From positions 71,353,223 through 71,417,222 of the forward strand of contig NC_089230.1 in assembly GCF_963924675.1 (NCBI RefSeq): DNA of 64,000 nucleotides, in the 5' to 3' direction. The notes beneath the pieces are model-generated. The model was given only the letters and a program-made list of their open reading frames with translations, did not search any database and was not told the DNA's origin. Source of the stretch: Phocoena phocoena. Its lineage: Eukaryota > Chordata > Mammalia > Artiodactyla > Phocoenidae. A program made the translations under genes and the position numbers. Positions 39,670-52,310 of the stretch are shown piece by piece (the first letter of the stretch is position 1; each line of letters opens with the position of its first letter).

Positions 39670-41415
39670 TTGGCCAAAAGGGCGTATGCGTTTTTTCCTG
39701 AACATATTCAGGAAAAAACGCATACGCCCTTTTTGGCCAAGTGCATCATTGTCGACGTTGTGCCTCTTTTCCTATGCTTTCAGGGCAATTCCAGTCTACC
39801 CCCTGCAATCGTTTTCCTGAAATTCAGCCCTGCTTTCAAGTCCCCTTCGCAGGCTTACTTCAATATATTTTTGGAGGATAGCTGTCATTTATAACTCTGC
39901 AGGTTTGTGAAGTACAGTGCCCCTGAGCTCCTTTCTTCAACTCGCTTTCTTGTGAGCTGGGCACAAAACCGCAGGATTGCTTCAGGCCCTAATCTGTTTC
40001 CAGCAGGGCACATTGAGCCTTTGTTTAATTCCTCTTCCTGGTGGGCAATGAGCGTTACATTTGCCCGTGCAGACACCTACACCTAGTCTCTCATTGGTTC
40101 TCCCTATTCCTGTTCATCTTGCACAGAAATGGCAAGCTGTGCCAAACAGGAGGTTAAAGGCACTGACTCTCCAAGCGGGGAGAGTGTTAGTAAAGCATCT
40201 GGAATGGTGAACCCGAGGACCAGGATACGAAAACTGAGATGCATTTTAAATCGTTTCCCAATCACACGGTGGACAATACTCTGGGTTTCCCATGCATGTT
40301 TTAGCTGGAGGAAGAATGCCTTGAACCTGGAGAGTTGGGACCCATGGAATGGGTACCATGCAGTATGACTTCAAAGGGTCTGCATTTGCTCACCGAAACT
40401 CACCAGTGCTATCAGCCAGAAGTGTCCAGCCTTATGTCTCAACCAGCTCTGGGTGTAGATGTGGTCAATCCCGGTTGCATCACATGCCCTGAGTGAATTA
40501 TTTAAGAATTGCTCTCTATTTCACTGTCTTTGTGTTTTGTTTTCGAAATTTATTTTGATAATGGGATTTATCGGATTTTCACTGCTGCATTTCCGCCGCT
40601 GTACACACGCTTGATTCTCTTACGGAGACATATATATCCATGGGTGTTAAGATTCTTCCTAGTCAGGTATATTCCTAGGCGTTGAATATGTGGTGTTGGG
40701 TCCATTTCGTTGAGCAAGGAGTAGGTCTTGTCTATTACATATTTGGCTTATGGAAAGTTATCTGTGCTAATTTCAGTCTCTGGTTTTATGCAGCACCCCA
40801 AGGCACCTTTCCCCATAAGCAAGCACTAGTTGGTTTTCTAAATTTGAGACCCTGTTCTGTTTTGTAATTCAGTTCATGTGTAGTCAAGTTTACATTCCGT
40901 GTATTAGTGATATCTTATGATGTTTCTTTTTCTGTGTGACGTAGTTCACGTAGAATCACCGTACCTGCATCCACTCACTATGCCGCTATGGGCCTGATGA
41001 CACAGATTTCATTGCTGAGTGATATTGCATTGTACTTACGTGCCACAACATCTTTATCCATTTTTTGCTTTCTGGGATATTTACCTGATACTGTAGACGA
41101 GCTTCTTGTGAACACAGCCGTCCCAAATATTGGGGTGGCTGTCTGTTTTTGATTTTAATTTCCGTAAGCTATAGGACCATAAGTGGAAGTGCCATAGGCT
41201 GTGTTGCTTTGTTTCTTACGTGTTTCAGGAAACACCATACACTTCTCCAGGGTGGCTGCTGGCAATTTACATCCTGCCAATCAGCATAACAAGGCTCCCT
41301 GATCTCCATATCCTGTCCTACCTTTCTGGATTTTACACTTTTTTCAGATGCCCCTTATGCCCGGGGGGCAGTGAGACTTCATTGTAGTGCAGATTTCCTT
41401 TACAGACTTGCTTGG
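39670..41415 (+). repeat. Unit U23, 1746 bp
   Basis: The palindrome (39670-39740) is 71 bp, with a lost base (aaaaggg) and an altered centre (gaacatattc). From about 40015 this unit is nearly identical to U26 at an offset of 5243: acacctag, ggacaatac, agccagaag, ctatgggcc, gtacttacg, and atgccccttatgc at its end. Confidence 0.97.
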
Positions 41416-43764
41416 TTGGCCAAAAAGGGCGTATGCGTTTTTTCCTGAATATATTCAGGAAAAAACGCATACGCCATTTTTGGCCAAGTGCATCATTATC
41501 GACGTTGTGCCTCTTTTCCTATGCTTTCAGGGCAATTCCAGTCTACCCCCTGCAATCGTTTTCCTGAAATTCAGCCCCGCTTTCAAGTCCCCTTCGCAGG
41601 CTTACTTCAATATATTTTTGGAGGATAGCTGTCATTTATAACTCTGCAGGTTTGTGAAGTACAGTGCCCCTGAGCTCCTTTCTTCAACTCGCTTTCTTGT
41701 GAGCTGGGCACAAAACCGCAGGATTGCTTCAGGCCCTAATCTGTTTCCAGCAGGGCACACTGAGCCTTTGTTTAATTCCTCTTCCTGGTGGGCAATGAGC
41801 GTTACATTTGCCCGTGCAGACACCTACAGCTAGTCTCTCATTGGTTCTCCCTATTCCTGTTCATCTTGCACAGAAATGGCAAGCTGTGCCAAACAGGAGG
41901 TTAAAGGCACTGACTCTCCAAGCGGGGAGAGTGTTAGTAAAGCATCTGGAATGGTGAACCCGAGGACCAGGATACGAAAACAGAGATGCATTTTAAATCA
42001 TTTCCCAATCACACGGTGGACGATACTCTGGGTTTCCCATGCATGTTTTAGCTGGAGGAAGAATGCCTTGAACCTGGAGAGTTGGGACCCATGGAATGGG
42101 TACCATGCAGTATGACTTCAAAGGGTCTGCATTTGCTCACCGAAACTCACCAGTGCTATCAGCCAGAAGTGTCCAGCCTTATGTCTCAACCAGCTCTGGT
42201 TGTAGATGTGGTCAATCCCGGTTGCATCACATGCCCTGAGTGAATTATTTAAGAATTGCTCTCTATTTCACTGTCTTTGTGTTTTGTTTTCGAAATTTAT
42301 TTTGATAATGGGATTTATCGGATTTTCACTGCTGCATTTCCGCCGCTGTACACACGCTTGATTCTCTTACGGAGACATATATATCCATGGGTGTTAAGAT
42401 TCTTCCTAGTCAGGTATATTCCTAGGCGTTAAATATGTGGTGTTGGGTCCATTTCGTTGAGCAAGGAGTAGGTCTTGTCTATTACATGTTTGGCTTATGG
42501 AATGTTATCTGTGCTAATTTCAGTCTCTGGTTTTATGCAGCACCCCAACGCACCTTTCCCCATAAGCAAGCACTAGTTGGTTTTCTAAATTTGAGACCCT
42601 GTTCTGTTTTGTAATTCAGTTCATGTGTAGTCAAGTTTACATTCCGTGTATTAGTGATATCTTATGATGTTTCTTTTTCTGTGTGACGTAGTTCACGTAG
42701 AATCACCGTACCTGCATCCACTTACTATGCCGCTACGGGCCTGATGACACAGATTTCATTGCTGAGTGATATTGCATTGCACGTACGTGCCACAACTTCT
42801 TTATCCATTTTTTGCTTTCTGGGATATTTACCTGATACTGTAGACGAGCTTCTTGTGAACACAGCCGTCCCAAATATTGGGGTGGCTGTCTGTTTTTGAT
42901 TTTAATTTCCGTAAGCTATAGGACCATAAGTGGAAGTGCCATAGGCTGTGTTGCTTTGTTTCTTACGTGTTTCAGGAAACACCATACACTTCTCCAGGGT
43001 GGCTGCTGGCAATTTACATCCTGCCAATCAGCATAACAAGGCTCCCTGTTCTCCATATCCTGTCCTACCTTTCTGGATTTTACACTTTTTTCAGATGGCC
43101 CTTTTGCCCGGGGGGGCAGTGAGATTTCATTGTAGTGCAGATTTCCTTTACAGGCTTGCTTGGTTGGCCAAAAAGGGCGTATGCCTTTTTTCCTGAATAT
43201 ATTCAGGAAAAAACGCATACGCCCTTTTTGGCCAAGTGCATCATTGTCGACGTTGTGCCTCTTTCCCTATGCTTTCAGGGCAATTCCAGTCTACCCCCTG
43301 CAATCGTTTTCCTGAAATTCAGCCCTGCTTTCAAGTCCCCTTCGCAGGCTTACTTCAATATATTTTTGGAGGATAGCTGTCATTTATAACTCTGCAGGTT
43401 TGTGAAGTACAGTGCCCCTGAGCTCCTTTCTTCAACTCGCTTTCTTGTGAGCTGGGCACAAAACCGCAGGATTGCTTCAGGCCCTAATCTGTTTCCAGCA
43501 GGGCACACTGAGCCTTTGTTTAATTCCTCTTCCTGGTGGGCAATGAGCGTTACATTTGCCCGTGCAGACACCTACAGCTAGTCTCTCATTGGTTCTCCCT
43601 ATTCCTGTTCATCTTGCACAGAAATGGCAAGCTGTGCCAAACAGGAGGTTAAAGGCACTGACTCTCCAAGCGGGGAGAGTGTTAGTAAAGCATCTGGAAT
43701 GGTGAACCCGAGGACCAGGATACGAAAACTGAGATGCATTTTAAATCGTTTCCCAATCACACGG
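40015..43764 (+). repeat. Recent duplication, register 5243, copy one
   Basis: About 3.75 kb matching 45258-49007 at an offset of 5243 bp (three units). Markers: acacctag, ctatgggcc, gtacttacg, atgccccttatgc, aacagagatg, ctggttgtag, ggcgttaaat, acatgtttgg. I noticed about five single-base differences. Boundaries are approximate, set by cattgagcc against cactgagcc on the left and ggacaatac against ggacgatac on the right. Confidence 0.88.
41416..43163 (+). repeat. Unit U24, 1748 bp
   Basis: The palindrome (41416-41487) has one mismatch, A at right-arm position 12 (cgccattttt). Markers shared only with its copy U27 are aacagagatg, aaatcatttccc in this context, ctggttgtag, ggcgttaaat and acatgtttgg. 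Confidence 0.97.
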
Positions 43765-44911
43765 TGGACAATACTCTGGGTTTCCCATGCATGTTTTAGC
43801 TGGAGGAAGAATGCCTTGAACCTGGAGAGTTGGGACCCATGGAATGGGTACCATGCAGTATGACTTCAAAGGGTCTGCATTTGCTCACCGAAACTCACCA
43901 GTGCTATCAGCCAGAAGTGTCCAGCCTTATGTCTCAACCAGCTCTGGGTGTAGATGTGGTCAATCCCGGTTGCATCACATGCCCTGAGTGAATTATTTAA
44001 GAATTGCTCTCTATTTCACTGTCTTTGTGTTTTGTTTTTGAAATTTATTTTGATAATGGGATTTATTGGATTTTCACTGCTGCATTTCCGCCGCTGTAAA
44101 CACGCTTGATTCTCTTACGGAGACATATATATCCATGGGTGTTAAGATTCTTCCTAGTCAGGTATATTCCTAGGCGTTGAATATGTGGTGTTGAGTCCAT
44201 TTCGTTGAGCAAGGAGTAGGTCTTGTCTATTACATATTTGGCTTATGGAATGTTATCTGTGCTAATTTCAGTCTCTGGTTTTATGCAGCACCCCAATGCA
44301 CCTTTCCCCATAAGCAAGCACTAGTTGGTTTTCTAAATTTGAGACCCTGTTCTGTTTTGTAATTCAGTTCATGTGTAGTCAAGTTTACATTCCGTGTATT
44401 AGTGATATCTTATGATGTTTCTTTTTCTGTGTGACGTAGTTCACGTAGAATCACCGTACCTGCATGCCCTTACTATGCCGCTACGGGCCTGATGACACAG
44501 ATTTCATTGCTGAGTGATATTGCATTGCACGTACGTGCCACAACTTCTTTATCCATTTTTTGCTTTCTGGGATATTTACCTGATACTGTAGACGAGCTTC
44601 TTGTGAACACAGCCGTCCCAAATATTGGAGTGGCTGTCTGTTTTTGATTTTAATTTCCGTAAGCTATAGGACCATAAGTGGAAGTGCCATAGGCTGTGTT
44701 GCTTTGTTTCTTACGTGTTTCAGGAAACACCATACACTTCTCCAGGTTGGCTGCTGGCAATTTACATCCTGCCAATCAGCATAACAAGGCTCCCTGTTCT
44801 CCATATCCTGTCCTACCTTTCTGGATTTTACACTTTTTTCAGATGGCCCTTTTGCCCGGGGGGGCAGTGAGATTTCATTGTAGTGCAGATTTCCTTTACA
44901 GGCTTGCTTGG
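43164..44911 (+). repeat. Unit U25, 1748 bp
   Basis: The palindrome (43164-43235) has one mismatch (left arm atgcctttttt). The first 600 bases pair with U28 at offset 5243; from about 43290 the sequence pairs with U29 at offset 6990 (ggacaatac, ttattggatt, gctgtaaacac, ccaatgcacc, tgcatgccctta, attggagtgg). Confidence 0.97.
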
Positions 44912-45320
44912 TTGGCCAAAAAGGGCGTATGCGTTTTTTCCTGAATATATTGAGGAAAAAACGCATACGCCCTTTTTGGCCAAGTGCATCATTGTCGACG
45001 TTGTGCCTCTTTTCCTATGCTTTCAGGGCCATTCCAGTCTACCCCCTGCAATCGTTTTCCTGAAATTCAGCCCCGCTTTCAAGTCCCCTTCGCAGGCTTA
45101 CTTCAATATATTTTTGGAGGATAGCTGTCATTTATAACTCTGCAGGTTTGTGAAGTACAGTGCCCCTGAGCTCCTTTCTTCAACTCGCTTTCTTGTGAGC
45201 TGGGCACAAAACCGCAGGATTGCTTCAGGCCCTAATCTGTTTCCAGCAGGGCACACTGAGCCTTTGTTTAATTCCTCTTCCTGGTGGGCAATGAGCGTTA
45301 CATTTGCCCGTGCAGACACC
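43290..45320 (+). repeat. Recent duplication, register 6990, copy one
   Basis: About 2.0 kb matching 50280-52310 at an offset of 6990 bp (four units). Markers: ggacaatac, ttattggatt, gctgtaaacac, ccaatgcacc, tgcatgccctta, attggagtgg, tattgagg, agggccattcc. About seven single-base differences seen. It overlaps the 5243-register blocks at both ends. Confidence 0.86.
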
Positions 45321-46658
45321 TACACCTAGTCTCTCATTGGTTCTCCCTATTCCTGTTCATCTTGCACAGAAATGGCAAGCTGTGCCAAACAGGAGGTTAA
45401 AGGCACTGACTCTCCAAGCGGGGAGAGTGTTAGTAAAGCATCTGGAATGGTGAACCCGAGGACCAGGATACGAAAACTGAGATGCATTTTAAATCGTTTC
45501 CCAATCACACGGTGGACAATACTCTGGGTTTCCCATGCATGTTTTAGCTGGAGGAAGAATGCCTTGAACCTGGAGAGTTGGGACCCATGGAATGGGTACC
45601 ATGCAGTATGACTTCAAAGGGTCTGCATTTGCTCACCGAAACTCACCAGTGCTATCAGCCAGAAGTGTCCAGCCTTATGTCTCAACCAGCTCTGGGTGTA
45701 GATGTGGTCAATCCCGGTTGCATCACATGCCCTGAGTGAATTATTTAAGAATTGCTCTCTATTTCACTGTCTTTGTGTTTTGTTTTCGAAATTTATTTTG
45801 ATAATGGGATTTATCGGATTTTCACTGCTGCATTTCCGCCGCTGTACACACGCTTGATTCTCTTACGGAGACATATATATCCATGGGTGTTAAGATTCTT
45901 CCTAGTCAGGTATATTCCTAGGCGTTGAATATGTGGTGTTGGGTCCATTTCGTTGAGCAAGGAGTAGGTCTTGTCTATTACATATTTGGCTTATGGAAAG
46001 TTATCTGTGCTAATTTCAGTCTCTGGTTTTATGCAGCACCCCAAGGCACCTTTCCCCATAAGCAAGCACTAGTTGGTTTTCTAAATTTGAGACCCTGTTC
46101 TGTTTTGTAATTCAGTTCATGTGTAGTCAAGTTTACATTCCGTGTATTAGTGATATCTTATGATGTTTCTTTTTCTGTGTGACGTAGTTCACGTAGAATC
46201 ACCGTACCTGCATCCACTCACTATGCCGCTATGGGCCTGATGACACAGATTTCATTGCTGAGTGATATTGCATTGTACTTACGTGCCACAACTTCTTTAT
46301 CCATTTTTTGCTTTCTGGGATATTTACCTCATACTGTAGACGAGCTTCTTGTGAACACAGCCGTCCCAAATATTGGGGTGGCTGTCTGTTTTTGATTTTA
46401 ATTTCCGTAAGCTATAGGACCATAAGTGGAAGTGCCATAGGCTGTGTTGCTTTGTTTCTTACGTGTTTCAGGAAACACCATACACTTCTCCAGGGTGGCT
46501 GCTGGCAATTTACATCCTGCCAATCAGCATAACAAGGCTCCCTGATCTCCATATCCTGTCCTACCTTTCTGGATTTTACACTTTTTTCAGATGCCCCTTA
46601 TGCCCGGGGGGCAGTGAGACTTCATTGTAGTGCAGATTTCCTTTACAGGCTTGCTTGG
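44912..46658 (+). repeat. Unit U26, 1747 bp
   Basis: The palindrome (44912-44983) has one mismatch (tattgagg) shared with U30, as is agggccattcc. These first 400 bases pair with U30 at 6990; from about 45258 on the unit pairs with U23 at 5243. A junction between the two registers therefore lies inside this unit. Confidence 0.97.
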
Positions 46659-49007
46659 TTGGCCAAAAAGGGCGTATGCGTTTTTTCCTGAATATATTCA
46701 GGAAAAAACGCATACGCCATTTTTGGCCAAGTGCATCATTATCGATGTTGTGCCTCTTTTCCTATGCTTTCAGGGCAATTCCAGTCTACCCCCTGCAATC
46801 GTTTTCCTGAAATTCAGCCCCGCTTTCAAGTCCCCTTCGCAGGCTTACTTCAATATATTTTTGGAGGATAGCTGTCATTTATAACTCTGCAGGTTTGTGA
46901 AGTACAGTGCCCCTGAGCTCCTTTCTTCAACTCGCTTTCTTGTGAGCTGGGCACAAAACCGCAGGATTGCTTCAGGCCCTAATCTGTTTCCAGCAGGGCA
47001 CACTGAGCCTTTGTTTAATTCCTCTTCCTGGTGGGCAATGAGCGTTACATTTGCCCGTGCAGACACCTACAGCTAGTCTCTCATTGGTTCTCCCTATTCC
47101 TGTTCATCTTGCACAGAAATGGCAAGCTGTGCCAAACAGGAGGTTAAAGGCACTGACTCTCCAAGCGGGGAGAGTGTTAGTAAAGCATCTGGAATGGTGA
47201 ACCCGAGGACCAGGATACGAAAACAGAGATGCATTTTAAATCATTTCCCAATCACACGGTGGACGATACTCTGGGTTTCCCATGCATGTTTTAGCTGGAG
47301 GAAGAATGCCTTGAACCTGGAGAGTTGGGACCCATGGAATGGGTACCATGCAGTATGACTTCAAAGGGTCTGCATTTGCTCACCGAAACTCACCAGTGCT
47401 ATCAGCCAGAAGTGTCCAGCCTTATGTCTCAACCAGCTCTGGTTGTAGATGTGGTCAATCCCGGTTGCATCACATGCCCTGAGTGAATTATTTAAGAATT
47501 GCTCTCTATTTCACTGTCTTTGTGTTTTGTTTTCGAAATTTATTTTGATAATGGGATTTATCGGATTTTCACTGCTGCATTTCCGCCGCTGTACACACGC
47601 TTGATTCTCTTACGGAGACATATATATCCATGGGTGTTAAGATTCTTCCTAGTCAGGTATATTCCTAGGCGTTAAATATGTGGTGTTGGGTCCATTTCGT
47701 TGAGCAAGGAGTAGGTCTTGTCTATTACATGTTTGGCTTATGGAATGTTATCTGTGCTAATTTCAGTCTCTGGTTTTATGCAGCACCCCAACGCACCTTT
47801 CCCCATAAGCAAGCACTAGTTGGTTTTCTAAATTTGAGACCCTGTTCTGTTTTGTAATTCAGTTCATGTGTAGTCAAGTTTACATTCCGTGTATTAGTGA
47901 TATCTTATGATGTTTCTTTTTCTGTGTGACGTAGTTCACGTAGAATCACCGTACCTGCATCCACTTACTATGCCGCTACGGGCCTGATGACACAGATTTC
48001 ATTGCTGAGTGATATTGCATTGCACGTACGTGCCACAACTTCTTTATCCATTTTTTGCTTTCTGGGATATTTACCTGATACTGTAGACGAGCTTCTTGTG
48101 AACACAGCCGTCCCAAATATTGGGGTGGCTGTCTGTTTTTGATTTTAATTTCCGTAAGCTATAGGACCATAAGTGGAAGTGCCATAGGCTGTGTTGCTTT
48201 GTTTCTTACGTGTTTCAGGAAACACCATACACTTCTCCAGGGTGGCTGCTGGCAATTTACATCCTGCCAATCAGCATAACAAGGCTCCCTGTTCTCCATA
48301 TCCTGTCCTACCTTTCTGGATTTTACACTTTTTTCAGATGGCCCTTTTGCCCGGGGGGGCAGTGAGATTTCATTGTAGTGCAGATTTCCTTTACAGGCTT
48401 GCTTGGTTGGCCAAAAAGGGCGTATGCCTTTTTTCCTGAATATATTCAGGAAAAAACGCATACGCCCTTTTTGGCCAAGTGCATCATTGTCGACGTTGTG
48501 CCTCTTTCCCTATGCTTTCAGGGCAATTCCAGTCTACCCCCTGCAATCGTTTTCCTGAAATTCAGCCCCGCTTTCAAGTCCCCTTCGCAGGCTTACTTCA
48601 ATATATTTTTGGAGGATAGCTGTCATTTATAACTCTGCAGGTTTGTGAAGTACAGTGCCCCTGAGCTCCTTTCTTCAACTCGCTTTCTTGTGAGCTGGGC
48701 ACAAAACCGCAGGATTGCTTCAGGCCCTAATCTGTTTCCAGCAGGGCACACTGAGCCTTTGTTTAATTCCTCTTCCTGGTGGGCAATGAGCGTTACATTT
48801 GCCCGTGCAGACACCTACAGCTAGTCTCTCATTGGTTCTCCCTATTCCTGTTCATCTTGCACAGAAATGGCAAGCTGTGCCAAACAGGAGGTTAAAGGCA
48901 CTGACTCTCCAAGCGGGGAGAGTGTTAGTAAAGCATCTGGAATGGTGAACCCGAGGACCAGGATACGAAAACTGAGATGCATTTTAAATCGTTTCCCAAT
49001 CACACGG
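45258..49007 (+). repeat. Recent duplication, register 5243, copy two
   Basis: Partner of 40015-43764. Differences include cctcatactg (against cctgatactg), tatcgatg (against tatcgacg) and ccccgctt (against ccctgctt). Confidence 0.88.
46659..48406 (+). repeat. Unit U27, 1748 bp, copy of U24
   Basis: The palindrome (46659-46730) has the same right-arm change as U24. The only differences from U24 that I noticed are at the start (tatcgatg against tatcgacg). Confidence 0.97.
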
Positions 49008-50153
49008 TGGACGATACTCTGGGTTTCCCATGCATGTTTTAGCTGGAGGAAGAATGCCTTGAACCTGGAGAGTTGGGACCCATGGAATGGGTACCATGTA
49101 GTATGACTTCAAAGGGTCTGCATTTGCTCACCGAAACTCACCAGTGCTATCAGCCTGAAGTGTCCAGCCTTATGTCTCAACCAGCTCTGGGTGTAGATGT
49201 GGTCAATCCCGGTTGCATCACATGCCCTGAGTGAATTATTTAAGAATTGCTCTCTATTTCACTGTCTTTGTGTTTTGTTTTCGAAATTTATTTTGATAAT
49301 GGGATTTATCGGATTTTCACTGCTGCATTTCCGCCGCTGTACACACGCTTGATTCTCTTACGGAGACATATATATCCATGGGTGTTAAGATTCTTCCTAG
49401 TCAGGTATATTCCTAGGCGTTGAATATGTGGTGTTGAGTCCATTTCGTTGAGCAAGGAGTAGGTCTTGTCTATTACATATTTGGCTTATGGAATGTTATC
49501 TGTGCTAATTTCAGTCTCTGGTTTTATGCAGCACCCCAACGCACCTTTCCCCATAAGCAAGCACTAGTTGGTTTTCTAAATTTGAGACCCTGTTCTGTTT
49601 TGTAATTCAGTTCATGTGTAGTCAAGTTTACATTCCGTGTATTAGTGATATCTTATGATGTTTCTTTTTCTGTGTGACGTAGTTCACGTAGAATCACCGT
49701 ACGCGCATCCACTCACTATGCCGCAACGGGCCTGATGACACAGATTTCATTGCTGAGTTATATTGCATTGCACGTACGTGCCACAACTTCTTTATCCATT
49801 TTTTGCTTTCTGGGATATTTACCTGATACTGTAGACGAGCTTCTTGTGAACACAGCCATCCCAAATATTGGGGTGGCTGTCTGTTTTTGATTTTAATTTC
49901 CGTAAGCTATAGGACCGTAAGTGGAAGTGCCATAGGCTGTGTTGCTTTGTTTCTTACGTGTTTCAGGAAACACCATACACTTCTCCAGGGTGGCTGCTGG
50001 CAATTTACATCCTGCCAATCAGCATAACAAGGCTCCCTGTTCTCCATATCCTGTCCTACCTTTCTGGATTTTACACTTTTTTCAGATGGCCCTTTTGCCG
50101 TGGGAGCAGTGAGATTTCATTGTAGTGCAGATTTCCTTTACTGGCTTGCTTGG
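48407..50153 (+). repeat. Unit U28, 1747 bp
   Basis: The palindrome (48407-48478) matches that of U25. After about 49007 it leaves the duplicated block: ggacgatac, accatgtagtatg, tacgcgcatcc, ccgcaacggg, gagttatattg and agccatccc. The G-run before the next palindrome is broken (tgccgtgggagcag). Confidence 0.97.
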
Positions 50154-50225
50154 TTGGCCAAAAATGGCGTATGCGTTTTTTCCTGAATATATTCAGGAAA
50201 AAACGCATACGCCATTTTTGGCCAA
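50154..50225. repeat. Perfect 72-bp palindrome with matched variants (U29)
   Basis: Both arms differ from the canonical form at arm position 12 (left AAAAATGG, right CCATTTTT), and the two changes pair, so symmetry is kept. Confidence 0.96.
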
Positions 50226-51901
50226 GTGCATCATTGTCGACGTTGTGCCTCTTTTCCTATGCTTTCAGGGCAATTCCAGTCTACCCCCTGCAATCGTTTT
50301 CCTGAAATTCAGCCCTGCTTTCAAGTCCCCTTCGCAGGCTTACTTCAATATATTTTTGGAGGATAGCTGTCATTTATAACTCTGCAGGTTTGTGAAGTAC
50401 AGTGCCCCTGAGCTCCTTTCTTCAACTCGCTTTCTTGTGAGCTGTGCACAAAACCGCAGGATTGCTTCAGGCCCTAATCTGTTTCCAGCAGGGCACACTG
50501 AGCCTTTGTTTAATTCCTCTTCCTGGTGGGCAATGAGCGTTACATTTGCCCGTGCAGACACCTACAGCTAGTCTCTCATTGGTTCTCCCTATTCCTGTTC
50601 ATCTTGCACAGAAATGGCAAGCTGTGCCAAACAGGAGGTTAAAGGCACTGACTCTCCAAGCGGGGAGAGTGTTAGTAAAGCATCTGGAATGGTGAACCCG
50701 AGGACCAGGATACGAAAACTGAGATGCATTTTAAATCGTTTCCCAATCACACGGTGGACAATACTCTGGGTTTCCCATGCATGTTTTAGCTGGAGGAAGA
50801 ATGCCTTGAAACTGGAGAGTTGGGACCCATGGAATGGGTACCATGCAGTATGACTTCAAAGGGTCTGCATTTGCTCACCGAAACTCACCAGTGCTATCAG
50901 CCAGAAGTGTCCAGCCTTATGTCTCAACCAGCTCTGGGTGTAGATGTGGTCAATCCCGGTTGCATCACATGCCCTGAGTGAATTATTTAAGAATTGCTCT
51001 CTATTTCACTGTCTTTGTGTTTTGTTTTTGAAATTTATTTTGATAATGGGATTTATTGGATTTTCACTGCTGCATTTCCGCCGCTGTAAACACGCTTGAT
51101 TCTCTTACGGAGACATATATATCCATGGGTGTTAAGATTCTTCCTAGTCAGGTATATTCCTAGGCGTTGAATATGTGGTGTTGGGTCCATTTCGTTGAGC
51201 AAGGAGTAGGTCTTGTCTATTACATATTTGGCTTATGGAATGTTATCTGTGCTAATTTCAGTCTCTGGTTTTATGCAGCACCCCAATGCACCTTTCCCCA
51301 TAAGCAAGCACTAGTTGGTTTTCTAAATTTGAGACACTGTTCTGTTTTGTAATTCAGTTCATGTGTAGTCAAGTTTACATTCCGTGTATTAGTGATATCT
51401 TATGATGTTTCTTTTTCTGTGTGACGTAGTTCACGTAGAATCACCGTACCTGCATGCCCTTACTATGCCGCTACGGGCCTGATGACACAGATTTCATTGC
51501 TGAGTGATATTGCATTGCACGTACGTGCCACAACTTCTTTATCCATTTTTTGCTTTCTGGGATATTTACCTGATACTGTAGACGAGCTTCTTGTGAACAC
51601 AGCCGTCCCAAATATTGGAGTGGCTGTCTGTTTTTGATTTTAATTTCCGTAAGCTATAGGACCATAAGTGGAAGTGCCATAGGCTGTGTTGCTTTGTTTC
51701 TTACGTGTTTCAGGAAACACCATACACTTCTCCAGGTTGGCTGCTGGCAATTTACATCCTGCCAATCAGCATAATAAGGCTCCCTGTTCTCCATATCCTG
51801 TCCTACCTTTCTGGATTTTACACTTTTTTCAGATGGCCCTTTGGCCCGGGGGGGCAGTGAGATTTCATTGTAGTGCAGATTTCCTTTACAGGCTTGCTTG
51901 G
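50154..51901 (+). repeat. Unit U29, 1748 bp
   Basis: The palindrome (50154-50225) is perfect although both arms carry a variant: T at left position 12 and the matching A on the right. From about 50280 the unit copies U25. Private changes are gaaactggag, gagctgtgcac and gacactgttc. Confidence 0.97.
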
Positions 51902-52310
51902 TTGGCCAAAAAGGGCGTATGCGTTTTTTCCTGAATATATTGAGGAAAAAACGCATACGCCCTTTTTGGCCAAGTGCATCATTGTCGACGTTGTGCCTCT
52001 TTTCCTATGCTTTCAGGGCCATTCCAGTCTACCCCCTGCAATCGTTTTCCTGAAATTCAGCCCCGCTTTCAAGTCCCCTTCGCAGGCTTACTTCAATATA
52101 TTTTTGGAGGATAGCTGTCATTTATAACTCTGCAGGTTTGTGAAGTACAGTGCCCCTGAGCTCCTTTCTTCAACTCGCTTTGTTGTGAGCTGGGCACAAA
52201 ACCGCAGGATTGCTTCAGGCCCTAATCTGTTTCCAGCAGGGCACACTGAGCCTTTGTTTAATTCCTCTTCCTGGTGGGCAATGAGCGTTACATTTGCCCG
52301 TGCAGACACC
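50280..52310 (+). repeat. Recent duplication, register 6990, copy two
   Basis: Partner of 43290-45320. Private differences include gaaactggag, gttgggtcc (against gttgagtcc), gacactgttc, cataataagg and tttggcccggg. The match ends at acagctag against acacctag. Confidence 0.86.
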
